Below are positions 50,550-61,900 of a DNA stretch of 64,000 nucleotides, piece after piece (within the stretch, counting starts at the first letter, position 1; the number at the start of each line of letters is the position of its first letter). The notes under the pieces were generated by a model, which ran no database searches, had not been told where the DNA came from, and saw nothing but the letters and a program-made list of their open reading frames with translations. This stretch comes from Serinus canaria (taxonomy: Eukaryota; Chordata; Aves; Passeriformes; Fringillidae). The position numbers and the translations under genes are program-made. The stretch is from contig NC_066316.1 of NCBI RefSeq assembly GCF_022539315.1, positions 101,674,179 to 101,738,178 on the forward strand. Reading direction: 5' to 3'.

Positions 50550-50609
50550 TTTTTGTTTGGTTTCTGGTTTTTTGGGGTTTTTTTGTTTGTTTGTTTGTTT
50601 TTTGTTTTT
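50550..50609 (+). repeat. G/T-rich run with (GTTT)n units
   Basis: TTTTGGGGTTTTTTTG is followed by several GTTT units. The same TTTTGGGGTTTTTTTG core also occurs near 46181 and near 58804, the latter inside an LTR relic. It is therefore a recurrent low-complexity motif in this window. Confidence 0.9.
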
Positions 50610-53600
50610 ATATGGATATTTTTAAAACACTTAAAATAGGAAATTAACAGGTAGTGAGTTTAGGACCATTTCTCTAATTCCAGAGCAGTAAAAATATCTT
50701 AAAGGACTGCTATACCCAAACCAGCATTATTACTATGACCCTGTCATGTTTACTTGTGTAATGTCAAATTTACTTAATCAGTTAAAATGCCAGCTTGTCC
50801 TTCAATGACATTATATTGAAGATTTATTCATAAGACTAGCCTGAAACCCAAAAACTGCTCATATTAAGTCAGGAAAGTTCTGATTTCTGAACAACTACTT
50901 TTTCACTTGTTAGAGGAATGCAATATAATTTTTTTTGCAACCCAAAGCTACTTTCTTATGGGAGTTAAGCCTTATTACTTCATGACATGTGCATTTATTC
51001 CATGACCTGCTTGTTTATTAATAGAGTATTTATCACAAAATCTAGGGAAAAATCTTGGAAATACTTTGGTAATCTCAAGAAAGTACAATCACAACCAATG
51101 TCACAGGACAATTATTTGAGCAAGAAATGCTTTAAAATAAAATATTATTTTGATTGAAATCTTTCAAGTGAAATCTGCCATATCCCATGGCATTTATTCC
51201 AATTAGGTGACCAATGAGTTGATACAGTAAATAATTGTTCTGTTTGCTACTCACTGAATGCTCTCCCTAAAAATAAGCACAACACACACAATGTTTTAAA
51301 AAATAAGGTGCAATTTATACTTCAAATTCTAAGCATGTGATATGCCTTTTTCATTAGGGAAGAAATTATTTAGCCTTGGAAAAGTAATTCTGGTCAATTC
51401 AGTCCCTCAAATCTAATGGTAGTTTTGAAAATTATGATAGCTGATGTTTAACAAACTTTCTGTGTTCAATAATTGAGTTTCCTTATTTTATGGATGGTAC
51501 AATGACATATCTCAAATGCAAGATAAATTAACCACTTCCTTTAATGTCAAAAGCCCCTGTTTGGTTAGAGTCCCTCCTTGTGGCCTAAAATTTTTATATT
51601 CAGACTCAATGTTGAATGAATGATCAATGTTGTTGATCAAATATATGAGTTCTAAACAAAAGTGTACATAGGCTTTCAAGTACCAGTACAAAAACATCTG
51701 GGGTGCAAGGCTGCTTTACATGAATTGGATGCTCATTCTTCCTGTGTCCCCTCCTGTCTGTGCTGCCCTGTGAGACAGAAAGCAAAGCTGCTGCACATGA
51801 CTTCAGCCAAGCAGCACCCCAAACCCCAGATCCTTCTTTGGCTCATTTTTGAAAAAAGGGATGAACAAAAGCTGCAAATGAGGGAGTTCCTAGTGTATCA
51901 CGGGCAAAGGGTGAGCATATTCATGCCTGGTTCACATTCATATCTGTGTCCTTGAACCAAGCAGTTACAAGGATTCCAGTCAGATCCATCTTTTTCCCTG
52001 CTTCAGGGTCCATAGTGACAAGTTTTATGTGGAAGTTTGACAGCCTGACCATTTATTTATGGGGTAAAGTGCTGCATTTCCATGTGCTTCTTTAAAGCCC
52101 ATACTGAATTGCTAAGGATTCCCTTGAAAAATGCTGCAAGAGTTTCCCATAAGCTTTATTTTTGTTCAGCTGCTTCTCCAAAACTGTTTCTTCTTAGAAA
52201 ATCAGTGTCTTTATAGGTGTTATAATTTCTGAACACAGACCCTGTACTTCTTGTATTGAAATGAGATGTCAGGATCTGCTACAGGTATTTAGATGGACCT
52301 TACCCTGACAATTAGCTCTCTTTATTCTCCAGGGCAAAGAGCAGTGAAGATTAAAATAATTGCTAGCTTAAAGTAATTTTTTATGCTATGCTCCATAGTC
52401 TGTGTCAAAAAAGGGGAAACTTTGAAAGGTTATTTTTGAAAATTTCTTCTCCCACAGAGTGGAAGTCTCTGACAAGCTCTTCAGGGTGAACAGAGGCCAA
52501 TGATGTCCCAAAGGGCAGCTACCGAGTTTTGATTTGCAAGAAAATGAAAGTGTTTGCACCTTGGAAGGCTGAAAGCAGAGCTGTTCATCAGTAAAGCCAG
52601 AGCAGTGGAGCTTCTCCTGGCCTTGATCTGCCCCAGGTTTCATGGGAAGGGCAGCTGTGCAAGAGGTGCTCCCTTGTCTGTGGTGCACAAGGGGAGGAAG
52701 CTGGTGCTTGTGTGGGACCATGGAGATGGTGGGGAAAGGCCAAGTAGGACTCCCTCTTGGCAGAGTCTTGTGCTGAATCCAGGATTTATTTCTAACTGAT
52801 ACCAGAGGAATAAACATTATTAACTGTCCCTATCCATACTCAGATTCTGTGCCCCCTTCACAAGAGCTAGAATAATACAAGTTGCCTTAAACCCATCAGA
52901 ATCAGAGGAAGCATAAGAGAAAGCAAGTCCACTATGTGCATGAAAAGTGGTGTCATTATCATAATGCTGAGGAAAGGAAGATGAGATTCAGCAATAGAAA
53001 TTTCTGGATTAATTTTTATTAGTTTTTTTATATATTTATTTTTATTTACTATGTGAGGATAAAATTTTTGTAAGACATACAATATACAGAACTCAGTCTT
53101 TCACAAATCCCCGTGCAGAGAGTTCTGCCTACAAAAACATTACACTAATGAAGGGAAGTCCTCAGAGAGAAGGTGTTTAAATAATTAAAGTATCTGGCAT
53201 GGTTAAGAAATTAGTTCTGCTGCAACTTGCCATTTATTCTTCATGTATTCAAAGCAATCAGATATTTGAAAGAAATTACTTTGAAAAACTTAAGAAGAAT
53301 TTATAAAAACTATCATTTGTAAGGTAATATTAAATTTATGAATAGTTCTCTCATAATTGCAATCATGGAAAAAGAGAAATAATTCCAGGTGATAAAATGA
53401 GTCCAGTAGATTCTCAAAATGGATGAAGGGGTACCTGATCCTGGTAAAGATATTTGACAACATAAACAGAGTCTCATAGGGACTTTCACATTAAGTTCAT
53501 ATTTTTCTTCCTGTAACCACAGCTACAGAAAAAAACACATTATTTTTCTGTAACTACATTTGATTGGCAGTAATAGTTGAGGAGATCAAGAAAGAATATC

Positions 53601-53817
53601 TTTCTCTTGTAGCAATTTAATAATGCAGAGCCTGACACAGGCTAGTTCCAATATATCAGATGCTGCTCAGAACTGGATTGAGCCTGGTTAGCAGTGTTGG
53701 TATGTGAACCCACTGAACAACTCAGTGAGAACAAGAGAGCTGCTCAGACTTTCTTTAGTTATTTGTGCTTCTTTGTCTCCTGCCCCACAGGCAGACCTGA
53801 AATGTGAAAGAAAACAT

Positions 53818-53899
53818 GTAGTACTGCTACAGATTTATATGTAGCACTACTACAGTATGCTACTACTAGTAGTGTAGTGATACTGCACTAGTACTGCAT
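53818..53899. repeat. CTA/TAG-rich cryptic repeat with palindromic core
   Basis: About 80 bases are dominated by TAC, CTA, TAG and GTA words. They include the perfect 12-base palindrome ACTACTAGTAGT and recurring GTACTGC, TACTGCA and ACTACTACAG motifs. It looks like a degraded trinucleotide array with an internal inversion. Confidence 0.8.
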
Positions 53900-55301
53900 T
53901 AAGTTTCTCTTATTATGAAATGGAGATAGCAATACATAGGGTCCTGATAGAGGGAAAAAACTTACTGGAACTCCTTTTGTTTCTGTGATCAATTTAAAGA
54001 CTTAAAGCATTATCCTCCTTCCTACCAAGGGCAAAAAAAGTCCTGTAATTGAAAATGTGAGAAAAACAGAAGGTAGAGTAAGAATATGCTCTGTACTATT
54101 ACAGGTAAATTGCAACATGGTGTCAGAAAAATTTCTTTCTGCTGCTCCCAAAGGAAATGACTTTCTGTGGTAATCCAAAATATTTAGAAATTGAAAAAGA
54201 GACACCAAGAATGACAGAGATGACTGACTGTTTTTAGCTTGGGTCTTGCATGATTTTCTGCATCTTGCAGCATGGAAAACCTGCACTCTGGCCTGTTATG
54301 ATGCCTGTGTATAGCTTTGTGGTATGTTCACAAATTTACTAAATTTTCATTAAAACTACTACAGAACTTGTACCAAAAATTCCTATCATGGAACATTCTG
54401 AGGACATGAATAATGAATACAAAAATGCAGACAACCTGTGTAGTTTTATTTCTATTTTCAAGCCCTTATTTTCCCACCATTTTATGAAGTACATATTCTT
54501 TTTGTTGCTATAGCAGCTCTTTTGACAGTCAGGGATTTCTCACTTTCATACAAAAGGGCCTTTCCCACACTTCTCATGGAGCTGACTTGAAAATCTAGTG
54601 TGTACATCTCAAGGTGACAGAAGATGACACAAATCAAACTCACAAACTGGGAGGTTGTCTGCATTTTCTCTCTCATTAGGAAATATAGACAGTGAAATTT
54701 TGGTTGCAGAGGTGCCATGTAGTTTCCTCACAGTTTTGCAAAGCTGGGAATTCATCTTGCCTAGTAATTACTGCTAGGAGCTGGAGTCAGGAATTATCTT
54801 TGTGTTTGTTTGTTCTCATCTGTATCACTGACTCTGTTACAGTAAGATAAGTAGTTTAATCTGTGTACTGTTCCTCTGTGTAAAATATTACCTTGTTTCA
54901 CAGCACTGTGCACAATGCAAGCATTGTCTGTAACACACTCTACATCCCTCATCTAACTGATAGAGGAGAAGTACTAATAAGATATGCTAAGAAATTAATT
55001 TGTATATTCACCTTGCTAAACAAGGGAGGGCAGTTCTTCTGTAACTAGTTTCTCCATTCCTTCAAGACCTGATGTTTTTTCCCTAGTGAAGTAGTTTGTT
55101 TTCCTTTCAGCTACTCTTTACAGTGTTAATATATTCTGTAATATTGAATGCTTATAATCTGTGACCAGTTTTAATTTAATATCTTAAATTCATTCAGAAT
55201 TTTCTGGTACTTTTTCTTTGCTTTTAGCCTTCAGTATCACATTCTCAAGATTGCAAATCATGATATGCATTCTTCTAATAAAATTTGCCACAGAGTTGAT
55301 C

Positions 55302-55347
55302 AAAGGATTGGAGCATTTCTGCTATGGAGACAGGCTGAGAGGGTTGG
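55302..55347 (+). mobile_element. Short CR1 LINE fragment, plus strand
   Basis: The words 'ggagcatttctgctatgg' and 'agacaggctgagagggttgg' match the CR1 ORF2 block that encodes 'RLRELGL'-type sequence, which usually sits some 500 bases before the 3' end. The rest of the element downstream is absent or unrecognisable, so this is a scrap truncated at both sides. Confidence 0.55.
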
Positions 55348-58330
55348 AATGGGATTGAAACATTTTTTCACACTGGAAATAGGAAAAAAGATGGATAAAT
55401 TCACTGACAGAAATTTTTAAAAGTTAAAATGACATAATATTTTAATAAGATACTAGAGAAAAATTGCATCCAATATGGAGTTGTTTTAGCTGAGAAAAAA
55501 TGGCTAAACCCACTGTAATGTACAGCATTTCCTCACATCACTCATTCGTCGAGTTCCTTAATAAAGCTAATTACTACCTAATTTATTGTAGACTGAATAG
55601 CAGGAAATCACTGCTCTCCCCTGTCCTACAGCAGATAATCCATTGAGGAGCACAGTAGGGTATGAGGCCAGCAGGAGCCTCTCTGAGAAATGTCCTCAAA
55701 AGACAGGCTGGGCATTCAGAGCTGTGTCCTAGTCCAATCACAAATTCCTGTTGATTAATCTTCACCAAAGCACCTTTGTGATACTGCAGAGCTGTGAAAG
55801 AGTTCTGTGCCATCAGAGATGGACAATTGGTTCTCCTTTCCCTGGTGCTGCCATTCAGGATGACCACAGAGCCAGAGCCAGGCTGCAGCACAGATGCAGA
55901 ATCAGGCACTTCAGCTGCTGAGCTGACAGATTAACCCATCAGTCATGTTCCTGGGTCATGCTGCAGCCTTTCCATCACAGCTGCTGTTCAGGAGGTCTCT
56001 GTCTTCTTCCCAGCCACCATTCCCAGGAATTGTAGGAAAAGAGCTAATCTGAGAATCGTGAGGACTTTTTGCCTTTTTTATATTTTTATTTTGATGCTGG
56101 CTAAGAGATTTATCTAGGACATAAACAAAATAGGAATAAACATGAAGGCTAAATTGTTGCAGTAAATGATAGAATAACTTTGATTCTCTGTCATTCAGGC
56201 TCCTGGTGATCCCGATAGAAGACAACTATAGAGAAATTTTCCAACTACAGATTCAATCTGAAGGAAGGCAGAAACATTTCTTGATTCATGGTTGTTTTGT
56301 GTCTCCATAAGAACAACCCCCAATATTTTCACATGTCCATTTTCTTTCCATCTCTTGCACAGTGACTGTATAGGACAAAAATTTAGGTGTAAAATTCTTG
56401 CTTCTTTTTTTTTTTTATTTTAACTGTTGGAATTTGTAATAACCACTGCTTCCACTTGTGTGAGAGTCAGAGGCAAGAACTGTAACCTAGATAATAACAA
56501 ATCATCTCTGTGGGCCACAGTTTTCACCTCTTCCCACCTCTAAATCCTGTGAGACAAAGAAGAAATTGCAAGGGAAAGTAAAGATTTTTATTAAGCAGGG
56601 TATTTTCTTTTTTTCAGAAAAAAAGGTTGAAAATTTGGTAGCTTTTTTTTATTTCAAAAGGGAGCACGCTTGGATTCATATATTTAGCTGAATTAAGTAC
56701 ATTGTATAAAAATTGCCTAAAAATAACCAAAGTGTGGTGATGCTCAAATTTTTAAATAATTTTTCCTCTCATATATATGCTTTCTTATCATATTATTAAG
56801 TAATAAGTTCTCCTAATTAGAACTTGAAATCAAAATTATGGTTAAACACATATTTTTTAATAAATAGAGTTCTGTAAGTAAACCATGTTGACTTTTTTAG
56901 ACCCTCAAACCTAATAGTCTTCAAAGGGAGTGCTGCTGACCAATACAGTAAGGTAAGATGTTATTCTTTAAAAACAAAATATAACATTGGTTGCTAAATT
57001 TGTAAAAGCTGCACTATGAATGTAACTGCCCTTCTTGTTGGTGAAATCTGTTCTACCAGAGTGGTGAACTGTAAAAAGAATTAATGTATCTTAAAATTAG
57101 GCTAATTTGGAATATTACAAATATTATACATATGATAAAAGAGGTAATTTTTAGACATACTTTACTCTGGTAGAAGACTCATCTGAAAAAAAAATCTGCT
57201 CAGTCTGGTCACTGCAGTTTTAAATCAAATTCAGGTAAATCAGGGGGAGTTTAGACAGCACAAGAATAACAGATAGAGAAGACACAACCCATGAGAAAAT
57301 GCTGAAGAATCTGGCTGTTGTAGATTATTAAAAAAACCCCAGAGATATTATGTAATACATGAAACTGATGTTGATATTTTTTTCTCCTCCCTCACCAAAG
57401 GCAGGACATGAGGAAGTCAGGTTTGGCATTGGGACACAAAGGGGGTGCTGTCCTTGGACAGGATAAGGGTGGTGAAACACACAAACAAGGCACAGGTCAG
57501 ATGTCTTTTCTGGGTGGATTTGGTCCTGAGAGAATAGGAATATTTTTTGAGCCTTTTTAACCATCCTTTGCTCTGATTCTGTGAAGCAGACACAGTTAGT
57601 TCTTACTAATAGTGACAAGATCCTGCTAAATTCTGTCAGATTCCTTTTCCTGACTTGCATTTCCAACCTCTCACACATAAAACTGCATCATGCTGATTAA
57701 AGAATAACTGTCCTCATTACATAATCAGCCTGGTGAGCCATTTGGAACTCAATCCTGTTATTGCTAGTGAATTTTTTAACTATTCACCAAGAAAGTAAAA
57801 GTACAGAAACAAATGGAGCAAGCCAGAGACAGACATTGACACAGACATTAACCTGTCTCATACAGGCACCAGTATCATTTTCTTCAAAGGGAAGTGGAGG
57901 AAATCTTGTAGGGAGCTGGCATGAAGACATGCTTCCAGCCATTCTTTCCTGATTTTCTCTTAGTCCTTTGCAACCAAAATGTGGTCCTTCTCAACATCTT
58001 TGCAAATCCTTAACTTTTCTTACAAACCTGCTTAAGGTTAGCATTATCAGCATTCAGAGCAACGAGTTTCAAAAGCTGATTTTGCACTGTTAGGGTATTT
58101 TTCTTACAGCTTTAAGCATTCCTGTCAGTGCTATTGAATCTTTATTTAGGTTTTAATTTGTTTGAATTGTATTTGTTTTGGTTTATGGTTTTTATTATTG
58201 AAAACAAGCAAATATAAAACCAAATAATTAAATGCCCTATAGATACTTCTTTTCCTCATCTTTACCCCAGACTGTATGGAATGAGCACCCTCCACATTTC
58301 CATTCTGTCTTTACACAAATTGTATATTCC
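55348..58330. other. Unique noncoding stretch, no gene seen
   Basis: A minus-strand open frame of 108 codons (55583-55909) in a GC-richer patch and another of 116 codons (57328-57678) are present. Neither has a recognisable motif or splice context. AT-rich sequence dominates at 56600-56900. Confidence 0.5.
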
Positions 58331-58984
58331 TGTGATGGGTCTAACAGCTGAACTCCCTCCTAGCCACTCACTCACTCCCTCTGCTCAGCAGAACAGGGGC
58401 AGAACTATGGACAAACAGGAGAGAGAAAGCTCATGGGTTAAGATGAAGAGGGGGATTGTTTAGCAATTACTGGCAAACCAGACTTGGGGAAAATTAACTT
58501 CATTTATTGACAATTGAAATAGATCAATTCCTTCAGTCCAGACTGCTCTATCCCCAGCCCAGACAGCACAGAGAGGATGAGGAAGAGATTATGGTCAGTT
58601 GATAGTGATTTCTCTTTGCCACTTGCTCTGGCATGGGCTCTCTGCAGAGCTCAGTCCTGCAGGAAAGCTGCTCCAGCATGGGTTTGCCATGGGCTGCAGG
58701 GAATATCTGCCCACCTCCTGGAGTGCTTTCTCTTCCTCCTCTGACCTCAGTGAACTCTGTTATTTCTCACTTTTTCACTCCGTTCTCTTTTCTCTGTTGT
58801 TAGTTTTGGGGTTTTTTTGTTTCCTTTTTAAAACCTGTTTTTACTTACATCACACAAACCTCCCTGACAGGCTCAGCTTTGACCTGCAGGAAGTTCCTCA
58901 ATGTTGGACAGCTGGACATGTAGGAAACTGATCTGTGAGAGGCCACCCCACAGCTGCTCTTCTTCCCCCACTAAAACTTTGCCC
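58331..58984 (-). mobile_element. Solo LTR of an ERVL-like endogenous retrovirus, minus strand
   Basis: The plus strand opens with TGTGATGGGTC (58331), the reverse of a CA-ending LTR. It continues with 'cactcactcactccctctgc', the reverse of the GTGAGTGAGTG block near the 3' end of a common avian LTR. Further in are 'gctccagcatgggtttgcc', 'atgggctgcagggaatatctg' and 'ctcctggagtgctttctc', which match a conserved internal segment of that LTR group. The last matching block 'ccactaaaactttgcc' ends near 58984, so the 5' tip of the LTR may be lost or diverged. No retroviral coding sequence lies beside it. The frame at 58599-58931 is not a gene. Assignment is from recalled consensus. Confidence 0.68.
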
Positions 58985-61900
58985 TCTCTCTCCATGAATG
59001 TCATCAGTTACTTTTCGGTGCATTGCTGATTATAGGCTTTGAATGTAAATTATTTGGCATCTCACTGCCTTTGTGACAGCCACCTTATGCAGAGGCAGCC
59101 AGAATTTAAAATTCCCCAACATAATCAGGACAATCAGGTGTGGCTGGTAAATATTTCCTCAACCTAAAACAAGCTGTCCACAGACTGAAAAGAGTAAACA
59201 GGAAAATTTTCAGAGAATGCAGCAGGACTGCAAAGGATGTTTCCAACGCTGTTCAGAGAAAATACTCTTCAGTAAGACATGAGAAAAGCCATAGCAAGGA
59301 TGTCTAAAGTGCAAGAGGAAAAGAGTCTGATAGTCCCTAAAAGACATAGGTACACAAAATCCCTTATGCAGCCATAGCTAGGAGAATTCTGGGAAAACCA
59401 GAATTCTTGGACAGACAAATAGGCATGAAAATAAATGAAATGTAAATTGTTATACCAAATCTGGTTACTCAGTCTTCGGTACAGACAGGAAATTATGCAC
59501 CAGATCCTCTGTGGGGATGATTCTTCCTAACTCCATGAAAAATACTCTAGAACAGTCTTCTGGAGAAAAAAAGTTTACAAACATTTTTGAGCAGTGTGAA
59601 CACAGATATTGTTGACAGATCTGATCATATTTAATTTTTCCTTAAAATATTCTCAGGTAACAGCTACTAGAATTTGCTATTACCCTATGTTTTCTGACAA
59701 TCACAGTGTTTTTACTCCAAGTATTAAGTTCCTTTTGAATGTCTTCAGCTATCTACAAAAATTCTTGGTAATTTAAAAAAGAACTTAGTTATGTCATTCT
59801 TGAAAATTCACAAGATAGCATTCTGTGGCTGATGCAACTCCAATGTTTATTTTTAAACTCAAGATTCAAAATATGTGCCTTCAAATACAACAGAAAATCA
59901 TGTTCTATTTCCCTATCAAATCTAAACTCTTGTATTTCTTTTACTATGTTTATCTTAGTTCTTCTGGTAGAAGTATTGTCAGACATGATGTTCATGAGGT
60001 AGCATTTCATTCCTTTTTTCACACTTCACTCAGACTGAAAACAGCATTCAGAGTTTCAGCTTTGGGCAGAAGGCTGCATTCTTTCCACTATTTCAGTCAA
60101 TTAGCATAATTTACCAAACAGAATTGCTTTCCTGTAATAATAAACTCCAGAGCACCTTCAATTCCCATTTCATTTCTCAAACTTGCTGACTACAGCTGCC
60201 CCCCACCACCCATTCCCTTGCCCCAAGCTGTATTTTGGCTTCAATGGCTTTCATAGGCAATATGCATTTTGAATTTCCAAACAAAAGGCAATTTGTTCTC
60301 TTTTGCTATGCATATAGATTAAGCAACTTAAATCCCTCTATGACACTGATGCATGATCAGTCAGCAGAAGCCATTCTTGAGCCAGCACAAGAACTCATCT
60401 TAAGGAAACACCTGTAAAAGGAAGAAATCCAGTGATACATTAGCACTGAGGATTTTGCCATAAAAAATAAGTTGAAATATGAAACTACATTGAAAACTGC
60501 ATTTTATGATATCAGGTTAGGAAGCAACCAAGAGCTCTTCAAAAGATGAAAGGGAAGAAGTAAGGCTGTCTTTACATAGCATAACACCCCTGCTGCTTAC
60601 ATTTGCAGAAGGTGAAATTTTGTTACTTATCTTTACTGGCAGGCACAGCTGCACAGAAGACAAGTCTATAAGAGATAAATTCAGAAGAGAATTTGATAAA
60701 ACAGAAAACCCCAGCAAATATTTAGCTGTAGCAATGGAGATATATAATCAAACCTCCTCCCAAGAAAAGGTCAGATAAAAGATGAAGACATATGAATTGT
60801 TTACCTTCTGAGAAAAATTTAATAAGACAATCTAATGTCTCATAAAGCTGCATTGTTTTTACAGCATGAAAGCTGGAGAAAATACCTGAAGCAAATCTAA
60901 TGTGGTCAAGGTTTTACCTCTTCCCATCACTTTTCAGAGCCTCTGTGACAACTATGATTAGCAGTGAAAATCAGGAATCACATCACCTTCACATCCTCCA
61001 TGTGTGCAGGAGATTTTAGTCTTGACTATTGTTTTCAGAGTATTGTTTGTATGAACTGTATTCACATAAAAATTGGGAGTAAGGGTGTACTGGGAAGATC
61101 CAATTAGGATGATATCACTGTTATGAGTCAGTTTTATTCCAAACATGACTGTGATATAGAAGACAAATATAAATATATTCTTTTTAAAATGAGCTTGCTC
61201 CAGAGCTGGCCTTCAGGAAAGCTGTGCCTCTGTCATGCAAGAAGAAATTACAGGATTCCTATGCAGTGCCTCCTAACAACCTAACTACAATTGTAGTGGA
61301 AGACCATTTCTTCCTGAAATTTAGTCTCATCAGAAAGAAAGTCCTCAAAATTCTGAACATTTATCATCCTTTGACAGCATAATGAGTGAAGCTGTCATAT
61401 TCATGTTTCACAAACATTTTTTTGCCAAGTCACAATGATGAAAGTTTTTCCACTAGGGAATGCCTCACATTTTGTGTGCTGAACTCAAGCCAAAAAGCTA
61501 GAGCCAAGTCTAACTATTTCTGGATTTTAGAAGTGAATTCTACTTCTGCAGGCATTGTCAGATGTGTGAGAAAAGCAGGCCATGTAAATAATTTCTCATT
61601 TTTATTAAGTGCTGTCATGTGTCTGATTGTTAAACTGCTCTTCTATGCAATTTTCTTGGATTAAGCTGAAGGGACTCTGCTAATGGAAAGTTATCCAGAG
61701 CCAACAACAGAAAGTTTGGGATGGGAGTTTCTTTAAGAGAGGTGATGGGGTAAGAGCAATTCCTGATTATTTTAAACTTCTACCTTTACAAAGATTATCA
61801 AACACCACCAAGAATTTCACTATGGGTAAATTTTGGCTACATTTCTTCCCTACTATTTTGTCAGGTATTACATATCATAACTTGCAGAAATGTTGTAAGG

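Larger units (their letters stand above)
34816..55301. other. Long unique AT-rich noncoding stretch, no gene seen
   Basis: Over 20 kb here I support no coding gene. Visible items are an A18 run (34989-35006), a G/T-rich tract (35208-35347), a weak exon-like segment (40833-40902), a 27-bp direct repeat (43054-43117), a CT run (46974-47001), G/T-rich low-complexity tracts near 46178-46261 and 50550-50609, and a CTA/TAG-rich patch (53818-53899). GC-richer patches at about 46300-46600 and 52480-52800 look different from their surroundings but match no family I recognise. Confidence 0.5.

Noticed and set aside
52386..52817. 143-codon minus-strand open frame
   Set aside because: It lies in a GC-richer patch with an open frame on the other strand too, and shows no family resemblance. 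I considered a processed pseudogene but saw no poly-A tail or target-site duplication.
55583..55909. 108-codon minus-strand open frame that looks somewhat protein-like
   Set aside because: I could not match it to any family or find splice sites consistent with an exon. It was not strong enough to annotate.
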